Positions 1-8,550 of a stretch of DNA of 64,000 bases are shown piece after piece. The translations under genes and the position numbers were made by a program. Position 1 is the first letter of the stretch, and every line of letters starts with the position of its first letter. Below the pieces are notes generated by a model, which worked only from the letters and a program-made list of their open reading frames with translations, made no database searches and was not told the DNA's origin. Location: the NCBI GenBank assembly GCA_937925605.1, contig CALALV010000001.1:4273-68272 (forward strand), in the 5' to 3' direction. Origin of the DNA: an uncultured Woeseia sp. (GTDB taxonomy: Bacteria; Pseudomonadota; Gammaproteobacteria; Steroidobacterales; Woeseiaceae).

Positions 1-96
1 GAGCGCGCGATAGAGATCGCGCTCGGGCAGCTCGAGGATTTCGTCGACCCGGTGCCCGACGCGGCACCGCCGTACCCGACCGAACTCGGCGAATAG
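1..96 (+). CDS. C-terminal end of an unidentified gene (partial)
   Basis: An open frame enters from the left edge and stops at TAG 94-96, giving 31 residues that end in PYPTELGE. It is acidic and proline-rich near its end, like a disordered C-terminus. I do not recognise the family. It is followed 13 bp later by the stop codon of a minus-strand reading frame, so the two would be convergent. Because a photosynthesis gene fragment and bciB follow, it may belong to the same cluster, but that is inference from position only. Confidence 0.4.
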   Translation, partial: ERAIEIALGQLEDFVDPVPDAAPPYPTELGE

Positions 97-109
97 CGCA
101 GGGCGCGAC

Positions 110-272
110 TCAGCCGGTATAGCGGTAGTACTCGATGCCGTAGTCCTGGAAGTGGCGGTCCTCGGTGCGGCCGACGCGGTCGATGATGAACTCGTCGCGT
201 ACGCCGGCATCGAGGCCGGCGACGAAGCGCCCGTCGTGCAGGGCTTCGTACTGCGCGCGGCTCAGGTCGCGG
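110..272 (-). pseudogene. C-terminal fragment of an unidentified minus-strand gene, cut at about 270
   Basis: Read on the minus strand, this stretch gives about 53 residues ending DYGIEYYRYTG and a stop at 110. The segment is charged, with aromatic residues spaced as in a folded protein, unlike the adjoining antisense reading. To the right of about 272 the same frame only continues as the antisense of the pufC-like segment. The upstream part of the gene is therefore missing, and its break coincides with the break in the pufC fragment. The family is not recognised. It could also be a chance open frame. Confidence 0.35.
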
Positions 273-512
273 GCGTTCGCCGCCTGGGACGAGAGCACCG
301 ACCTGCGCTGGACCGCCTGGCACGGCATCCAGATGCTGCGCTCCGCGAACCAGGATTACCTGGTGCCGCTGCAGCCGGTCTACCCGGACGAGCGCCTCGG
401 CGAGCTCGGCGACGCGCCCAAGGCGTATTGCCTGACCTGTCACCAGGGCCAGCGCAAGCCGCTCGGCGGCGCGGACGCCGTCAGCGCCTACCCGTCGCTC
501 CGGCCCGAGTAG
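270..512 (+). pseudogene. pufC: photosynthetic reaction-centre cytochrome c subunit, C-terminal fragment
   Basis: From RAFAAWDES at 270 to the stop at 512 the frame reads like the last 80 residues of PufC, the tetraheme cytochrome that re-reduces the reaction-centre special pair. It contains TAWHGIQM, the segment LVPLQPVYPDERLG and the final heme-binding site CLTCHQG followed by KPLGGA, as in PufC C-termini. The frame is open back to about 165, but the residues before 270 are not PufC-like and lack the expected CxxCH of the preceding heme. About three quarters of the gene is absent. The stop lies 9 bp before bciB, a plausible neighbour. Either this is a remnant left by rearrangement, or the sequence is wrongly joined at about 270. 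Confidence 0.75.
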
Positions 513-521
513 GCCGGCCGC

Positions 522-1730
522 GTGACCGGGAACCCGCCCGGCGTCGGTCCGTCCGCGCCGGCGCTGGCCGAGCCGGCGCTGCGCAGCCTGTGTACCGATT
601 GCGGCCTGTCCCGCACGTCCGAGCCCTCACGCTGCGGCAGCGCCTGCCAGTTCGTCCGCCCCGACTACCCGGCTCTCGAACAGCGCGTGCACGGCCGCGC
701 CCGTGACCCGGCACGTCCGGACGAACTGCAGTTCGGGCCTTTCCGGCGCATGCTGCGCGCGCGCCTCGAGCGGCCGCGCGCCGGCGCCCAGTGGACCGGT
801 ATCACGACCCGGATCGCCGAGCGGCTGCTCGAAACCGGTGCGGTCGACGCGGTGCTGACGGTCGCGGCGGCCGCGGACGACCGCTGGAAACCGGTGCCGG
901 TACTGGTGACGCGCGCGGCCGACATGGCGGCCTGCCTCGGCATGCGTATGGGCTACGCACCGCTGCTGGCGCTGCTCGAGCCGGCTCGCGCGGCCGGCTA
1001 CCGGCGAATTGCCGTCATCGGCATTCCCTGCCAGGTCTACGCGCTGCGTTCGATCGAGGCCGAACTCGGATTCGATGCGCTGTACGTGATCGGCACGCCG
1101 TGCTCCGACAACACGACGACCGAGCGCTTCCATCGCTTTCTCGAACTGCTGTCGGATACACCGGACGAGATCGAGTTTCTCGAGTTCCGCGCCGACTACC
1201 ACGTGGAACTGCGTTTCCGCGGCGGCGGCCGACGGGAAATCCCGTTCCTCGAACTGCCGATTGCGAAGCTGCCCGGCGATTTTTTCCCGCTAACCTGCAG
1301 GAGCTGCGTCGACTACACCAACGTTCTCGCCGACCTGACGGTCGGCTACATGGGCGGCGAGGGCGAGCAGTGGCTGCTCGTTCGCAACGAGCGCGGCGAG
1401 GCCCTGCTCGCGGCACTCGGCGACGAACTCGACAGCGAGCGCCCGGGCTCGGCCGGCCGGCGCCGGGGCGCCGTCCGCGGCTTCCTGACGAACGTCGAGC
1501 GTGCCGCCGGCGCCCTGCCGCTGCGGCGCAGGCCGCGCTGGCTGCGGCCGATCGTGGGCCGCCTGATGCCGCGGATCGGGCCGCGCGGTCTGGAGTTCGC
1601 CCGCGCCCGGGTCGAAATGAAGGCGATCGAGAGTGTCGTGCATCTCGAACGCGAGCAACCGCGCCGCGCGAAGCACATGATCCCGGCGCACGTGCGCGCG
1701 CTGGTGGAGCCGTACCGGCCGCGCCGCTGA
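522..1730 (+). CDS. bciB: ferredoxin-dependent divinyl chlorophyllide 8-vinyl reductase
   Basis: The 402-residue protein belongs to the FrhB/FdhB-type (coenzyme F420 hydrogenase beta-like) iron-sulfur flavoproteins. Near the N-terminus are LCTDCG and then CGSACQF, and later TCRSCVDY, the cysteines that would hold [4Fe-4S] clusters. The middle contains GYRRIAVIGIPCQVYALRS and the segment YVIGTPCSDNTTTERFHRFL, typical of BciB. BciB reduces the C8 vinyl group of divinyl (proto)chlorophyllide in bacteriochlorophyll and chlorophyll synthesis. The start is a GTG directly after the pufC fragment. That neighbour supports BciB over other FrhB-like oxidoreductases. The C-terminal 90 residues are arginine-rich. 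Confidence 0.85.
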   Translation: MTGNPPGVGPSAPALAEPALRSLCTDCGLSRTSEPSRCGSACQFVRPDYPALEQRVHGRARDPARPDELQFGPFRRMLRARLERPRAGAQWTGITTRIAERLLETGAVDAVLTVAAAADDRWKPVPVLVTRAADMAACLGMRMGYAPLLALLEPARAAGYRRIAVIGIPCQVYALRSIEAELGFDALYVIGTPCSDNTTTERFHRFLELLSDTPDEIEFLEFRADYHVELRFRGGGRREIPFLELPIAKLPGDFFPLTCRSCVDYTNVLADLTVGYMGGEGEQWLLVRNERGEALLAALGDELDSERPGSAGRRRGAVRGFLTNVERAAGALPLRRRPRWLRPIVGRLMPRIGPRGLEFARARVEMKAIESVVHLEREQPRRAKHMIPAHVRALVEPYRPRR

Positions 1731-1752
1731 CGCGGCCGCCCGACCCCCACGC

Positions 1753-1783
1753 AAAAAAAAAGGCCGGGGCAGGGACCCCGGCC
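1753..1783 (-). terminator. Rho-independent terminator of the metalloprotease gene
   Basis: A perfect 8-bp stem (GGCCGGGG 1762-1769 with CCCCGGCC 1776-1783, loop CAGGGA) is followed on the minus strand by nine Ts (the A-tract 1753-1761). It lies 74 bp past the stop of the minus-strand protease gene. Without a T-run on the plus side it may also slow transcription leaving bciB. Confidence 0.85.
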
Positions 1784-1856
1784 TGACTCAGCGATGGAGA
1801 TACGTGCGGGACAGGTCTGCTGAGTCAAATCACGTCGTGCCCGCGTACCGGCCCCG

Positions 1857-4800
1857 TCAGGGTAGGGCCGGTTCGATCGACACGCCGTTGCTGTCGATGG
1901 CGTCGACCCGGGCGTCGTACCAGGTCAGCTGGTCGAGCAGGACGACCTGGAACACCGCCTGGCCGGTGATGTCGGTGAGCGCCTGCAGAACCTGGGTGCT
2001 GCCGTCCGCCGATTGCTGCGTGAGCGTGACCGTGCCGTTCGAGATCGGCTGCAGGTCACCGTCGTACGCCGTCACTTCGAGCTGTTGCAGGCTGCCCGGC
2101 AGTCCGGAAGACAGCAGCGCCGGCGACAGGAATACCGTCGATGCGCTGCCGTCGCCGGCCGCCGGCGTCTGCGCGGCCGCCTCCTCGTCGTTCGCCGGCT
2201 GGCGCTTGATGCGGATATTGCCCTTGTCGAGCACATCGTCATCGACGCGGCCCGCGGTGCTGTAGTCGCAGCCGTCGATGCACTCGAGGTAGAAGCGATC
2301 CGACTCGCCGCCGTTCACGGTCTTGTTGCCGTTGGCATCGAACTCGTCGGCGTCCAGTGCGCAGGCCCGGAAAGTGGCGTCGCGCATGCCGCCGTCCGCC
2401 TTGCGGTCGAACGTGCCGCTGCCGGAGAACTCGAAGGCATTGACGCTGTCCGTGATCGAGCCGCAGCTGCCCTGTACCGGCCCGAGATAGCTGATGTCGG
2501 TCATGTGGATACGGACGTCGGCAACCCGGTCCTTCAGGTTCAGCTGGCCGCTGATTTCCGTGTCCGACTGGCGTTTCGGGTTGAAGTGGAAGTCCACCTG
2601 GTCCTTGTCGGACTCGCTGCCGGCGGAGTTTGCGAACAGCTTGCCGCTGCCGCGCGCTTCGTCGGCGCCGTCGCCCGGCTCCGGATCGTCGATCGGCGTG
2701 CAGAATTCCAGCGACCAGGAGTCGATCTGGCCCTCGTCCTGCGGGAAGGAGTCCGTGACGGTCAGGGTCCACTCACCGTTCGCTGCCTCGCCTGCGAATC
2801 CGGCGAGCGCCTGGTGCGGGCGGAAGGCGCCGCCCGACAGCCAGTCGCCGCAGCCGATCACGGAGCCCGCGTCGTCGTCGAACTCGACGTCGATGCCGTC
2901 TTCCGAGCTGCAGTTGGAGCCGTCGAACAGCGTGATCGTCGTGCCGGCCGGGCTGGTCAGCTCGAAGGTCAGGTCGCCCATGTAGGTGTGCGCGCCGGTC
3001 AGGTCGCGGACGCTGACGTCGCTGATCGCCTCGCTTTCGCCGTCGACCGTGGCCGTCGTGGTCGAGCCGACCAGGCTGACGATCGGCGAACCGACCACCG
3101 GCAGGAATCCTTCCGCCGGGTAGACGCGGCAGGACTCGGTCGGCGGCTCCAGCGCCTCGCCGCAGGTGAACAGTTCGATGTCGTCGACGTACCAGCCATC
3201 GTTGCCGTTGCAGCCGTCCTGGCCGAAGTCGAAGCGCAGCACGATCGTGTCGCCCGGTGCAACGCCCGCTGCTGCCAGGTCGATCTGAGATTCGCCCCAG
3301 TCGCCGAACACCGAGTTGTCGTTGCTGCCGGTCCAGGCCGGCTCGCCCGCCTTCGGGTTCGTGTTCTGGTCGGCCGCGCTCGTCAGGCTGGCGTTGTACG
3401 GGTTGTGCACGAAGGCATCCGACGGGATCAGTTCGAACGGCCCGCCGTTGATGCTGAGCATCACGTTGCCGCCGTCGTAGCCGGTCTCGGTGTTGACGTA
3501 GTGCTCGAACACGAGGTGGCTCGGGTCGCTCGCGTCGACCGTGATTGCCGGCGAATCGAGGAACAGCGTGCCGGACTCGTCGTCGGTCGTGCAGTTGCCG
3601 AGATCGCGCCGGTTCTCCTGGAAGATGGCCGAGCCGCCGTGGGCCGAGCCGTCGGGGTTGGCCGGCAGGTCGCCCGAGCGCACGAACCACTCGCGCGTGT
3701 CCAGCATGGCCTTGCTGACGCCCGCCTGGCCCGTGCTCCAGCCGGCCGGCAGGCCGCCTTCCCAGTCTTCCGAGAAGAAGGTCCGGACCTCGGCATTGTC
3801 GCAGCGCGGGGCCGGCGCCGGGTCGAGCAGATTGGAGAAGCCGCACTGCTTCGTGACGTCGAAACGCATTTCGACGGCGGCGATGGCGTTCGCGACCTGG
3901 GCGCAGTCGTCGGCGGTGATGACTTCGCCCGACAGTTCCGGGGTCGGGTCGATCGTGTCGTCGTTGATGCCGAGCAGCCCGGTGCCGTCTTCGGCCGTCG
4001 TCACCAGCTTGGTCAGGTTGACGCCGATCAGGTCCTCGCAGGCCATTTCCAGCGAGTCCGCGTTCTGCGGCATAGTCGTCGACGGCACGTTGTAGACCGA
4101 GTTGGCGCGCCAGAATATGTGCGCCGCCTTGGTCAGGCCGATGCCGTCGACCGTGATCGGCTCGTCGAACGGCTCGCCCCCGTCGCGGAGTTCGATCGTG
4201 TTGCCGTCGACCAGCGTCGCGTAGGCGCGGTTGTTGATGGCGGAGTTGTAATGCACGCCGCCGGCGTCACCCGAGCCGCAGTAGTAGTTGTCGGAGCTCA
4301 TGTGCCCCGGGTCGCCGCGCAGCAGCACGCCGCCCGAGCACTGCGGGTTCCACATGTCGCGGATCGCCGCGTCGCCGACGGGCGGCAGGGGGCTGAACGC
4401 AAAGGCGTCCTCGCCGATCAGCCAGCGCAGCGAGGTATCGCCGGTCGGGGCCTCGCTGGTGAACTCGGAGCAGACGGATTCGTCCTGCGAACGCGGACCG
4501 TTGTCGCCGGTCGCGGCCGTGCCCTCGACGCCTTCGCGGTTGTTGATGAGGTCCACGGTCTCGCCGAAGATGTCCGAGTAGGACTCGTTCAGCGCGCCCG
4601 ACTGCCACTGGTAGATGAGCCCGCTGGTTTCCTGGGTGTAGGCATGGGACCACTCGTGCACGACGACGTCGTCGGCCGAGGTGCCGGTGCAGTAGTTGGT
4701 CGAGGTGCCGTTCCAGTTCGCGTTGGGGCAGAGGATCGTCGGGTCGTTGTTGACTGTGATCATCTCCGCGTCGTTGCCGTCCCAGGAGCGGTAGGTGCCG

Positions 4801-5807
4801 CCGCTCAGGTTGAAGTACAGGTTGTAGGACTGGCCGGCGCCCGACACTTCGTCCTCGTGCGCGGGGTCGGCGGCGGGACGCAGGTCGCCCTCGCGCCAGG
4901 CCGGCGGCGGCAGTTCGGGGTTGTCGGGATCGTAGCTGCCCTCGTAGACCCGCCGGGACTTGGCGCCGTGCAGGCCGGTGATGCGGTCGACGACCTTGCC
5001 GTTCAGGGCATCGACGTAGACGAACTCGCGTACGGCCGACTGGTGCGTGACCTCGATTTCGTAGGCGAGGTGCGCGGGGCCAGGCGTGCCGCGGGTCAGG
5101 TACTTGCGATAGACGATCAGCGCGGTCGATGCCACCTCGGGCTGCGCGCCCTTCAGCGCCGAACGCAGTTCAGCGCTGACCGCGGCCACGGCGGTCTGCG
5201 CGGCGCTGGCCTCGGCCAGGGTCGGCTGCGTCGGCAGCGGCAGCTCCGGCACGAAGTTGCCATTGATCGCGGTCAGGCGGCCGTCGCTGCTGACGTGGCC
5301 GTGCAGCACGGCGCCGAACACCGGCACGTCGCCGTGCATCTGCTGCCAGCTCACGCGCGTGTGCCCGTACTGGTCGATGTTGAGCCCGATCATGCGCAGC
5401 TGGGCGCCGACATCGTCGATGCCGAAGATCGCGCCGTGGCGCTCGAGGAAGGCCGTGGCCTTGTCAGCCGCGGCCAGCTGCCGGGCCTGCGGGAACAGGT
5501 CGCCGCCGCGCTCGACGCGGACCAGGCTGGCGCCGCCGGTCGCTGCCTCGCTGCGGATGCTGACCGCGCCGGAGGCCTCCGCCTGCAGCGACGCGGGCGC
5601 CTGTGCCTGCGCCGTCGGTGCGGCCGCCGCCAGCGCGGCTGGCGCCGGCTCGTCGCCGAATGCGAATGTCCCGGGTTCAATGGCCGCGGCCGCCGGCGGG
5701 TTGCCGGGTGCGGACGAAGGCTGCGCCATGAACGCCGTCGCGAACGAGACGGTCATGGCGGCGGATGCTGCAGCGAGCAGCAGCTTGCGCTTGGCTGAGG
5801 ATTTCAT
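1857..5807 (-). CDS. secreted M4-family (thermolysin-like) zinc metalloprotease with C-terminal P domain
   Basis: This 1316-residue protein starts with a signal peptide (MKSSAKRKLLLAAASAAMTV..., about 32 residues). A propeptide follows, of the FTP and PepSY type that inhibits and folds thermolysin-like enzymes. The M4 catalytic core carries the zinc site HEWSH at residues 384-388 and the motif GALNESYSDIFGE with the third ligand. After about residue 650 comes a jelly-roll-like segment (WEGGLPAGW..., containing DGWYVDDIELF), as in immune-inhibitor-A-type proteases. From about residue 890 to 1030 there is a proprotein-convertase-type P domain ending GQIDSWSLEFC. The last 280 residues are beta-rich and contain an Ig-like segment. 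It should be exported and degrade extracellular protein. A strong terminator follows. Its distance from the upstream chemoreceptor gene (116 bp) suggests its own promoter. Confidence 0.9.
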   Translation of the reverse strand: MKSSAKRKLLLAAASAAMTVSFATAFMAQPSSAPGNPPAAAAIEPGTFAFGDEPAPAALAAAAPTAQAQAPASLQAEASGAVSIRSEAATGGASLVRVERGGDLFPQARQLAAADKATAFLERHGAIFGIDDVGAQLRMIGLNIDQYGHTRVSWQQMHGDVPVFGAVLHGHVSSDGRLTAINGNFVPELPLPTQPTLAEASAAQTAVAAVSAELRSALKGAQPEVASTALIVYRKYLTRGTPGPAHLAYEIEVTHQSAVREFVYVDALNGKVVDRITGLHGAKSRRVYEGSYDPDNPELPPPAWREGDLRPAADPAHEDEVSGAGQSYNLYFNLSGGTYRSWDGNDAEMITVNNDPTILCPNANWNGTSTNYCTGTSADDVVVHEWSHAYTQETSGLIYQWQSGALNESYSDIFGETVDLINNREGVEGTAATGDNGPRSQDESVCSEFTSEAPTGDTSLRWLIGEDAFAFSPLPPVGDAAIRDMWNPQCSGGVLLRGDPGHMSSDNYYCGSGDAGGVHYNSAINNRAYATLVDGNTIELRDGGEPFDEPITVDGIGLTKAAHIFWRANSVYNVPSTTMPQNADSLEMACEDLIGVNLTKLVTTAEDGTGLLGINDDTIDPTPELSGEVITADDCAQVANAIAAVEMRFDVTKQCGFSNLLDPAPAPRCDNAEVRTFFSEDWEGGLPAGWSTGQAGVSKAMLDTREWFVRSGDLPANPDGSAHGGSAIFQENRRDLGNCTTDDESGTLFLDSPAITVDASDPSHLVFEHYVNTETGYDGGNVMLSINGGPFELIPSDAFVHNPYNASLTSAADQNTNPKAGEPAWTGSNDNSVFGDWGESQIDLAAAGVAPGDTIVLRFDFGQDGCNGNDGWYVDDIELFTCGEALEPPTESCRVYPAEGFLPVVGSPIVSLVGSTTTATVDGESEAISDVSVRDLTGAHTYMGDLTFELTSPAGTTITLFDGSNCSSEDGIDVEFDDDAGSVIGCGDWLSGGAFRPHQALAGFAGEAANGEWTLTVTDSFPQDEGQIDSWSLEFCTPIDDPEPGDGADEARGSGKLFANSAGSESDKDQVDFHFNPKRQSDTEISGQLNLKDRVADVRIHMTDISYLGPVQGSCGSITDSVNAFEFSGSGTFDRKADGGMRDATFRACALDADEFDANGNKTVNGGESDRFYLECIDGCDYSTAGRVDDDVLDKGNIRIKRQPANDEEAAAQTPAAGDGSASTVFLSPALLSSGLPGSLQQLEVTAYDGDLQPISNGTVTLTQQSADGSTQVLQALTDITGQAVFQVVLLDQLTWYDARVDAIDSNGVSIEPALP

Positions 5808-5922
5808 GGCGAGTTCCGGTCCCCGAAATAGACTTGGGTCCGGATTCTGCGCCCGCCGCCGCAGCGGCGATATCGGGTGATCTCCCCAGGCCGGCTAGGG
5901 TATTCCCCCCAGCGGCCGCCCG

Positions 5923-8031
5923 CTAACCGGCGATGCTCAGCGGGATACGCTCGTCGTCGCCGGCGTCGACCGTGAAGAACGCGGTCTTTTCCTTGAGCTT
6001 GCGAGCCTCGGCGCCCATCGTGCGGCTGGAGGTCGTGGCCTCGTCGACCAGCGCAGAGTTCTGCTTCGTGATCTGCTCCATCTGCGCGACGGCGCGGTTG
6101 ACCACTTCGATGCTGTTCGCCTGCTTGCCACTTGCCGCAGAGATCTCGCTGACGATCTCGGTGACGTTCGCGACCGCGGAGACGATCTGCTCGAGCGTGC
6201 GCCCGGACTCGTTGACCAGCCGCGAGCCTTCCTCGACCTTGCCGACCGAATCCTCGATCAGTTCGCCGATCTCCTTGGCCGCGTTCGCGCTGCGGCCGGC
6301 CAGGTTGCGTACCTCGCTGGCGACGACCGCGAAGCCGCGGCCTTCCTCGCCCGCGCGGGCCGCCTCGACCGAGGCATTCAGCGCGAGCAGGTTGGTCTGG
6401 AACGCGATCTCGTTGATCACGTTGATGATCTCGGAGATCTTCTTGCTGGACGAGTTGATCTCGTCCATGGCCCGTACCGCGTTGCCGACGACGTTGCCGC
6501 CTTCCTGCGCCTTGTCGCGGGCAGCGAGGACCGTGGTCGACGCGCGCTGCGCATTCTCGGCGTTCTGGCGCACGATTCCGGTCATGTGGCCCATGTGGTC
6601 CGTGGTCGCGGCAAGGCTCTTCACCTGCTCCTGGGTGCGGGCGAGCAGGCTTTGATTGCCGGCGACGATGTCGTTCGACGCCACCCAGACCGCGTCGCCC
6701 GACGACTTGATCGAGCCGATCACGTCGGTCAGGCGATCGATGGTTGCGTTGGTGTCGTGTTGCAGCTGGGCAAACGTGCCGCGGAAGTTGCCGACGATCT
6801 TGTGGGTCAGGTCGCCGCCGGCCATCGCGCTCATTACGCCGGTCACGGCGCGCATCGGCCCGGTAACCGCATCGAGGGTCTCGTTGATGCCCTCGATCAG
6901 GTTGCTCCAGACGCCGGAGAACTCGGCGGACGAGCCGCGCCTGTCGAGTTCGCCGGCCTGCGCGGCGCTGGTCAGGCTGGCTGTCTGGCCGACCAGCCCG
7001 TTCATGACGCTGACCAGCGTATTCAGGTTGCCCTTGATCGTGTTGAAATCGCCGTGGTACTCGTCGGCCAGCGGCGGCGGGATATCGCCTCGAGCGATGC
7101 GTTCGACGTACTCACCGGTCACTTCGATCGGCGCGACGAACTCGTCGATCAGCTCGTTGATGTTTTCGATCAGGCTCGCATAGGCGCCGCGGAACTGGTC
7201 CGCGTTGCCGCGGACCTTGAGCTGGCCTGCGCGCACGGCGTCGATCAGCGCGCTGATTTCGCCGGCGAGCGAGTCGATCGTGCGGGTCACCTCGCCGACG
7301 TGGGACACCATTTGCCCGATCTCGTCGTTCGACGTGGCCGTGGTTGCGTGCGCGAGATTGCCGTCCGCGAGCGCGTTCATACCGCGCACCGTGTCGTTGA
7401 CCGACTGCGACGCCACCCGGATGATGAGAAAAGAGAAGACGATCATCGTACCGAGCGACACGGCGATCACGATCATGAGTATCTGGGTTGCCCGATCCGT
7501 GTAGTCCTTCGTACTCGTGAAGGCATGGGCGATGTTGGTCTTGTCGCGGGCCGCGAGCGACTCGATCGTCTCGTGCAGCCTCGCGACCCGGGCCGCGGTG
7601 TCCTGCAGCGCCGCGAACACCTCGTCGTCCATGTCGCCGTCGACGAAGCGGCGCGTGGTCGCGCTGGCCTGCGCATAGTAGGAGTTGAATTCCGCGGCGA
7701 TTTCACCGAGCGGAGCGGTGTCGACGACGGCATTTTCCATGCCGCGGCCGATCAGGTTGCGGAATCGATCGCGAAGATCGTCGGTTTCGGCCAGGATGTC
7801 GAGGTCGGCGCTGGCCGCCGCATCCTGGAACGAGCGCTGGATGAGTTCGAGCGTTTCGCCCAGCCGGTTGTTGAGTTCGAGCGAGGAATAGTAGCCGTTC
7901 TCGATGTCGTCGACCTTGCCGATACTCTGGCCGCCCATGTACCAGGACGTGGTCAGGATCAGCATGAACGCCAGTGCGGATATCACGGGCAGCAGGCCGA
8001 TCTTGTAGGCGAATGGCAGGTTTTTGAACAT
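5923..8031 (-). CDS. methyl-accepting chemotaxis protein
   Basis: This 702-residue chemoreceptor has TM1 at about residues 12-32, a periplasmic segment of about 150 residues predicted as a helical bundle, and TM2 at about 185-205. A long HAMP-like region to about residue 430 includes several repeats of the type GDLTHKIVGNFRGTF. The cytoplasmic signalling hairpin has its conserved tip EIAFQTNLLALNASVEAARA near residue 540, the site that contacts CheA and CheW. The C-terminus (ERIPLSIAG) lacks a CheR-tethering pentapeptide. It is the last gene of a minus-strand operon with a porin and a small binding-protein-like gene, 78 bp downstream of the latter. The periplasmic region or the small protein is therefore the likely ligand input. 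The ligand is unknown. Confidence 0.95.
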   Translation of the reverse strand: MFKNLPFAYKIGLLPVISALAFMLILTTSWYMGGQSIGKVDDIENGYYSSLELNNRLGETLELIQRSFQDAAASADLDILAETDDLRDRFRNLIGRGMENAVVDTAPLGEIAAEFNSYYAQASATTRRFVDGDMDDEVFAALQDTAARVARLHETIESLAARDKTNIAHAFTSTKDYTDRATQILMIVIAVSLGTMIVFSFLIIRVASQSVNDTVRGMNALADGNLAHATTATSNDEIGQMVSHVGEVTRTIDSLAGEISALIDAVRAGQLKVRGNADQFRGAYASLIENINELIDEFVAPIEVTGEYVERIARGDIPPPLADEYHGDFNTIKGNLNTLVSVMNGLVGQTASLTSAAQAGELDRRGSSAEFSGVWSNLIEGINETLDAVTGPMRAVTGVMSAMAGGDLTHKIVGNFRGTFAQLQHDTNATIDRLTDVIGSIKSSGDAVWVASNDIVAGNQSLLARTQEQVKSLAATTDHMGHMTGIVRQNAENAQRASTTVLAARDKAQEGGNVVGNAVRAMDEINSSSKKISEIINVINEIAFQTNLLALNASVEAARAGEEGRGFAVVASEVRNLAGRSANAAKEIGELIEDSVGKVEEGSRLVNESGRTLEQIVSAVANVTEIVSEISAASGKQANSIEVVNRAVAQMEQITKQNSALVDEATTSSRTMGAEARKLKEKTAFFTVDAGDDERIPLSIAG

Positions 8032-8063
8032 TGGACTCTTCCTTGCTCCGCATTCCGGGCAGC

Positions 8064-8091
8064 GCGCCGGGGACCTTGCGATCCCCGGCGC
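8064..8091 (-). other. intercistronic hairpin between the binding-protein-like gene and the chemoreceptor
   Basis: Perfect 10-bp arms GCGCCGGGGA (8064-8073) and TCCCCGGCGC (8082-8091) enclose an 8-base loop in the 78-bp gap. No T-run follows on the minus strand, so it is more likely an mRNA-stability or partial-attenuation element than a full terminator. It could lower chemoreceptor output relative to the porin. Confidence 0.6.
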
Positions 8092-8109
8092 TTCCTTGCC
8101 ACGCAGGGA

Positions 8110-8541
8110 CTACTTGACGGTCATCAGTACCTTGACCGAACCGTCGACTGCCGAGGCTGCGACGTAGCCGACCAGCGACGGGTCGCCGGCCACCGCCGCG
8201 ATCACGTCGGCGTCCGACCCGACTTCCTTCGGCGGCGAGCCCTTGCCGGTGAAGACGAGCTTCGACCAGTAGGCGCGCAGCTGGCTGGCGGTCTTGCCGA
8301 CGACCAGCTCGTAGAACTGCTGCGCAGTCTCCGAGTCCTTGGCCTGGTCAACCGGCGTCAGTCGTTCGCCGGACAGTGCCTTGGTCTTGCCGAGGAACAG
8401 CCTGGCGACGTCTTCCGGAGCGGCCTCGGAGATCGGGGCGGACGGGTTGGCGATGACCACCACGTCGGGGGCCGCGCCGGCACCGCTTGCGTACAGCAGG
8501 CTGCTGGCCAGGCCTGCGAGCATCCATTTCCTGAAGTTCAC
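8110..8541 (-). CDS. small periplasmic phosphate-binding-protein-like protein
   Basis: The 143-residue protein has a signal peptide ending near GAGAA. The mature part is of the PstS-like or PBP-like type: VVVIANPSAPIS, then ARLFLGKTKALSGERLTPVD, then FYELVVGKTASQLRAYWSKL and GYVAAS. These small proteins correspond to about one lobe of a classical substrate-binding protein (usually 250-350 residues). No ABC permease or ATPase gene is nearby, so transport is doubtful. It sits 9 bp downstream of a porin gene and upstream of a chemoreceptor, which suggests a soluble sensing or ligand-presenting role. The ligand cannot be deduced. Confidence 0.75.
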   Translation of the reverse strand: MNFRKWMLAGLASSLLYASGAGAAPDVVVIANPSAPISEAAPEDVARLFLGKTKALSGERLTPVDQAKDSETAQQFYELVVGKTASQLRAYWSKLVFTGKGSPPKEVGSDADVIAAVAGDPSLVGYVAASAVDGSVKVLMTVK

Positions 8542-8550
8542 GAGACTCTC

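Noticed and set aside
2013..5798. Plus-strand open frame of 1261 codons opposite the metalloprotease
   Set aside because: Its composition is the antisense pattern of a GC-rich gene (runs of R, A, V, D) with no motif. The minus strand has a complete protease with signal peptide and zinc site.
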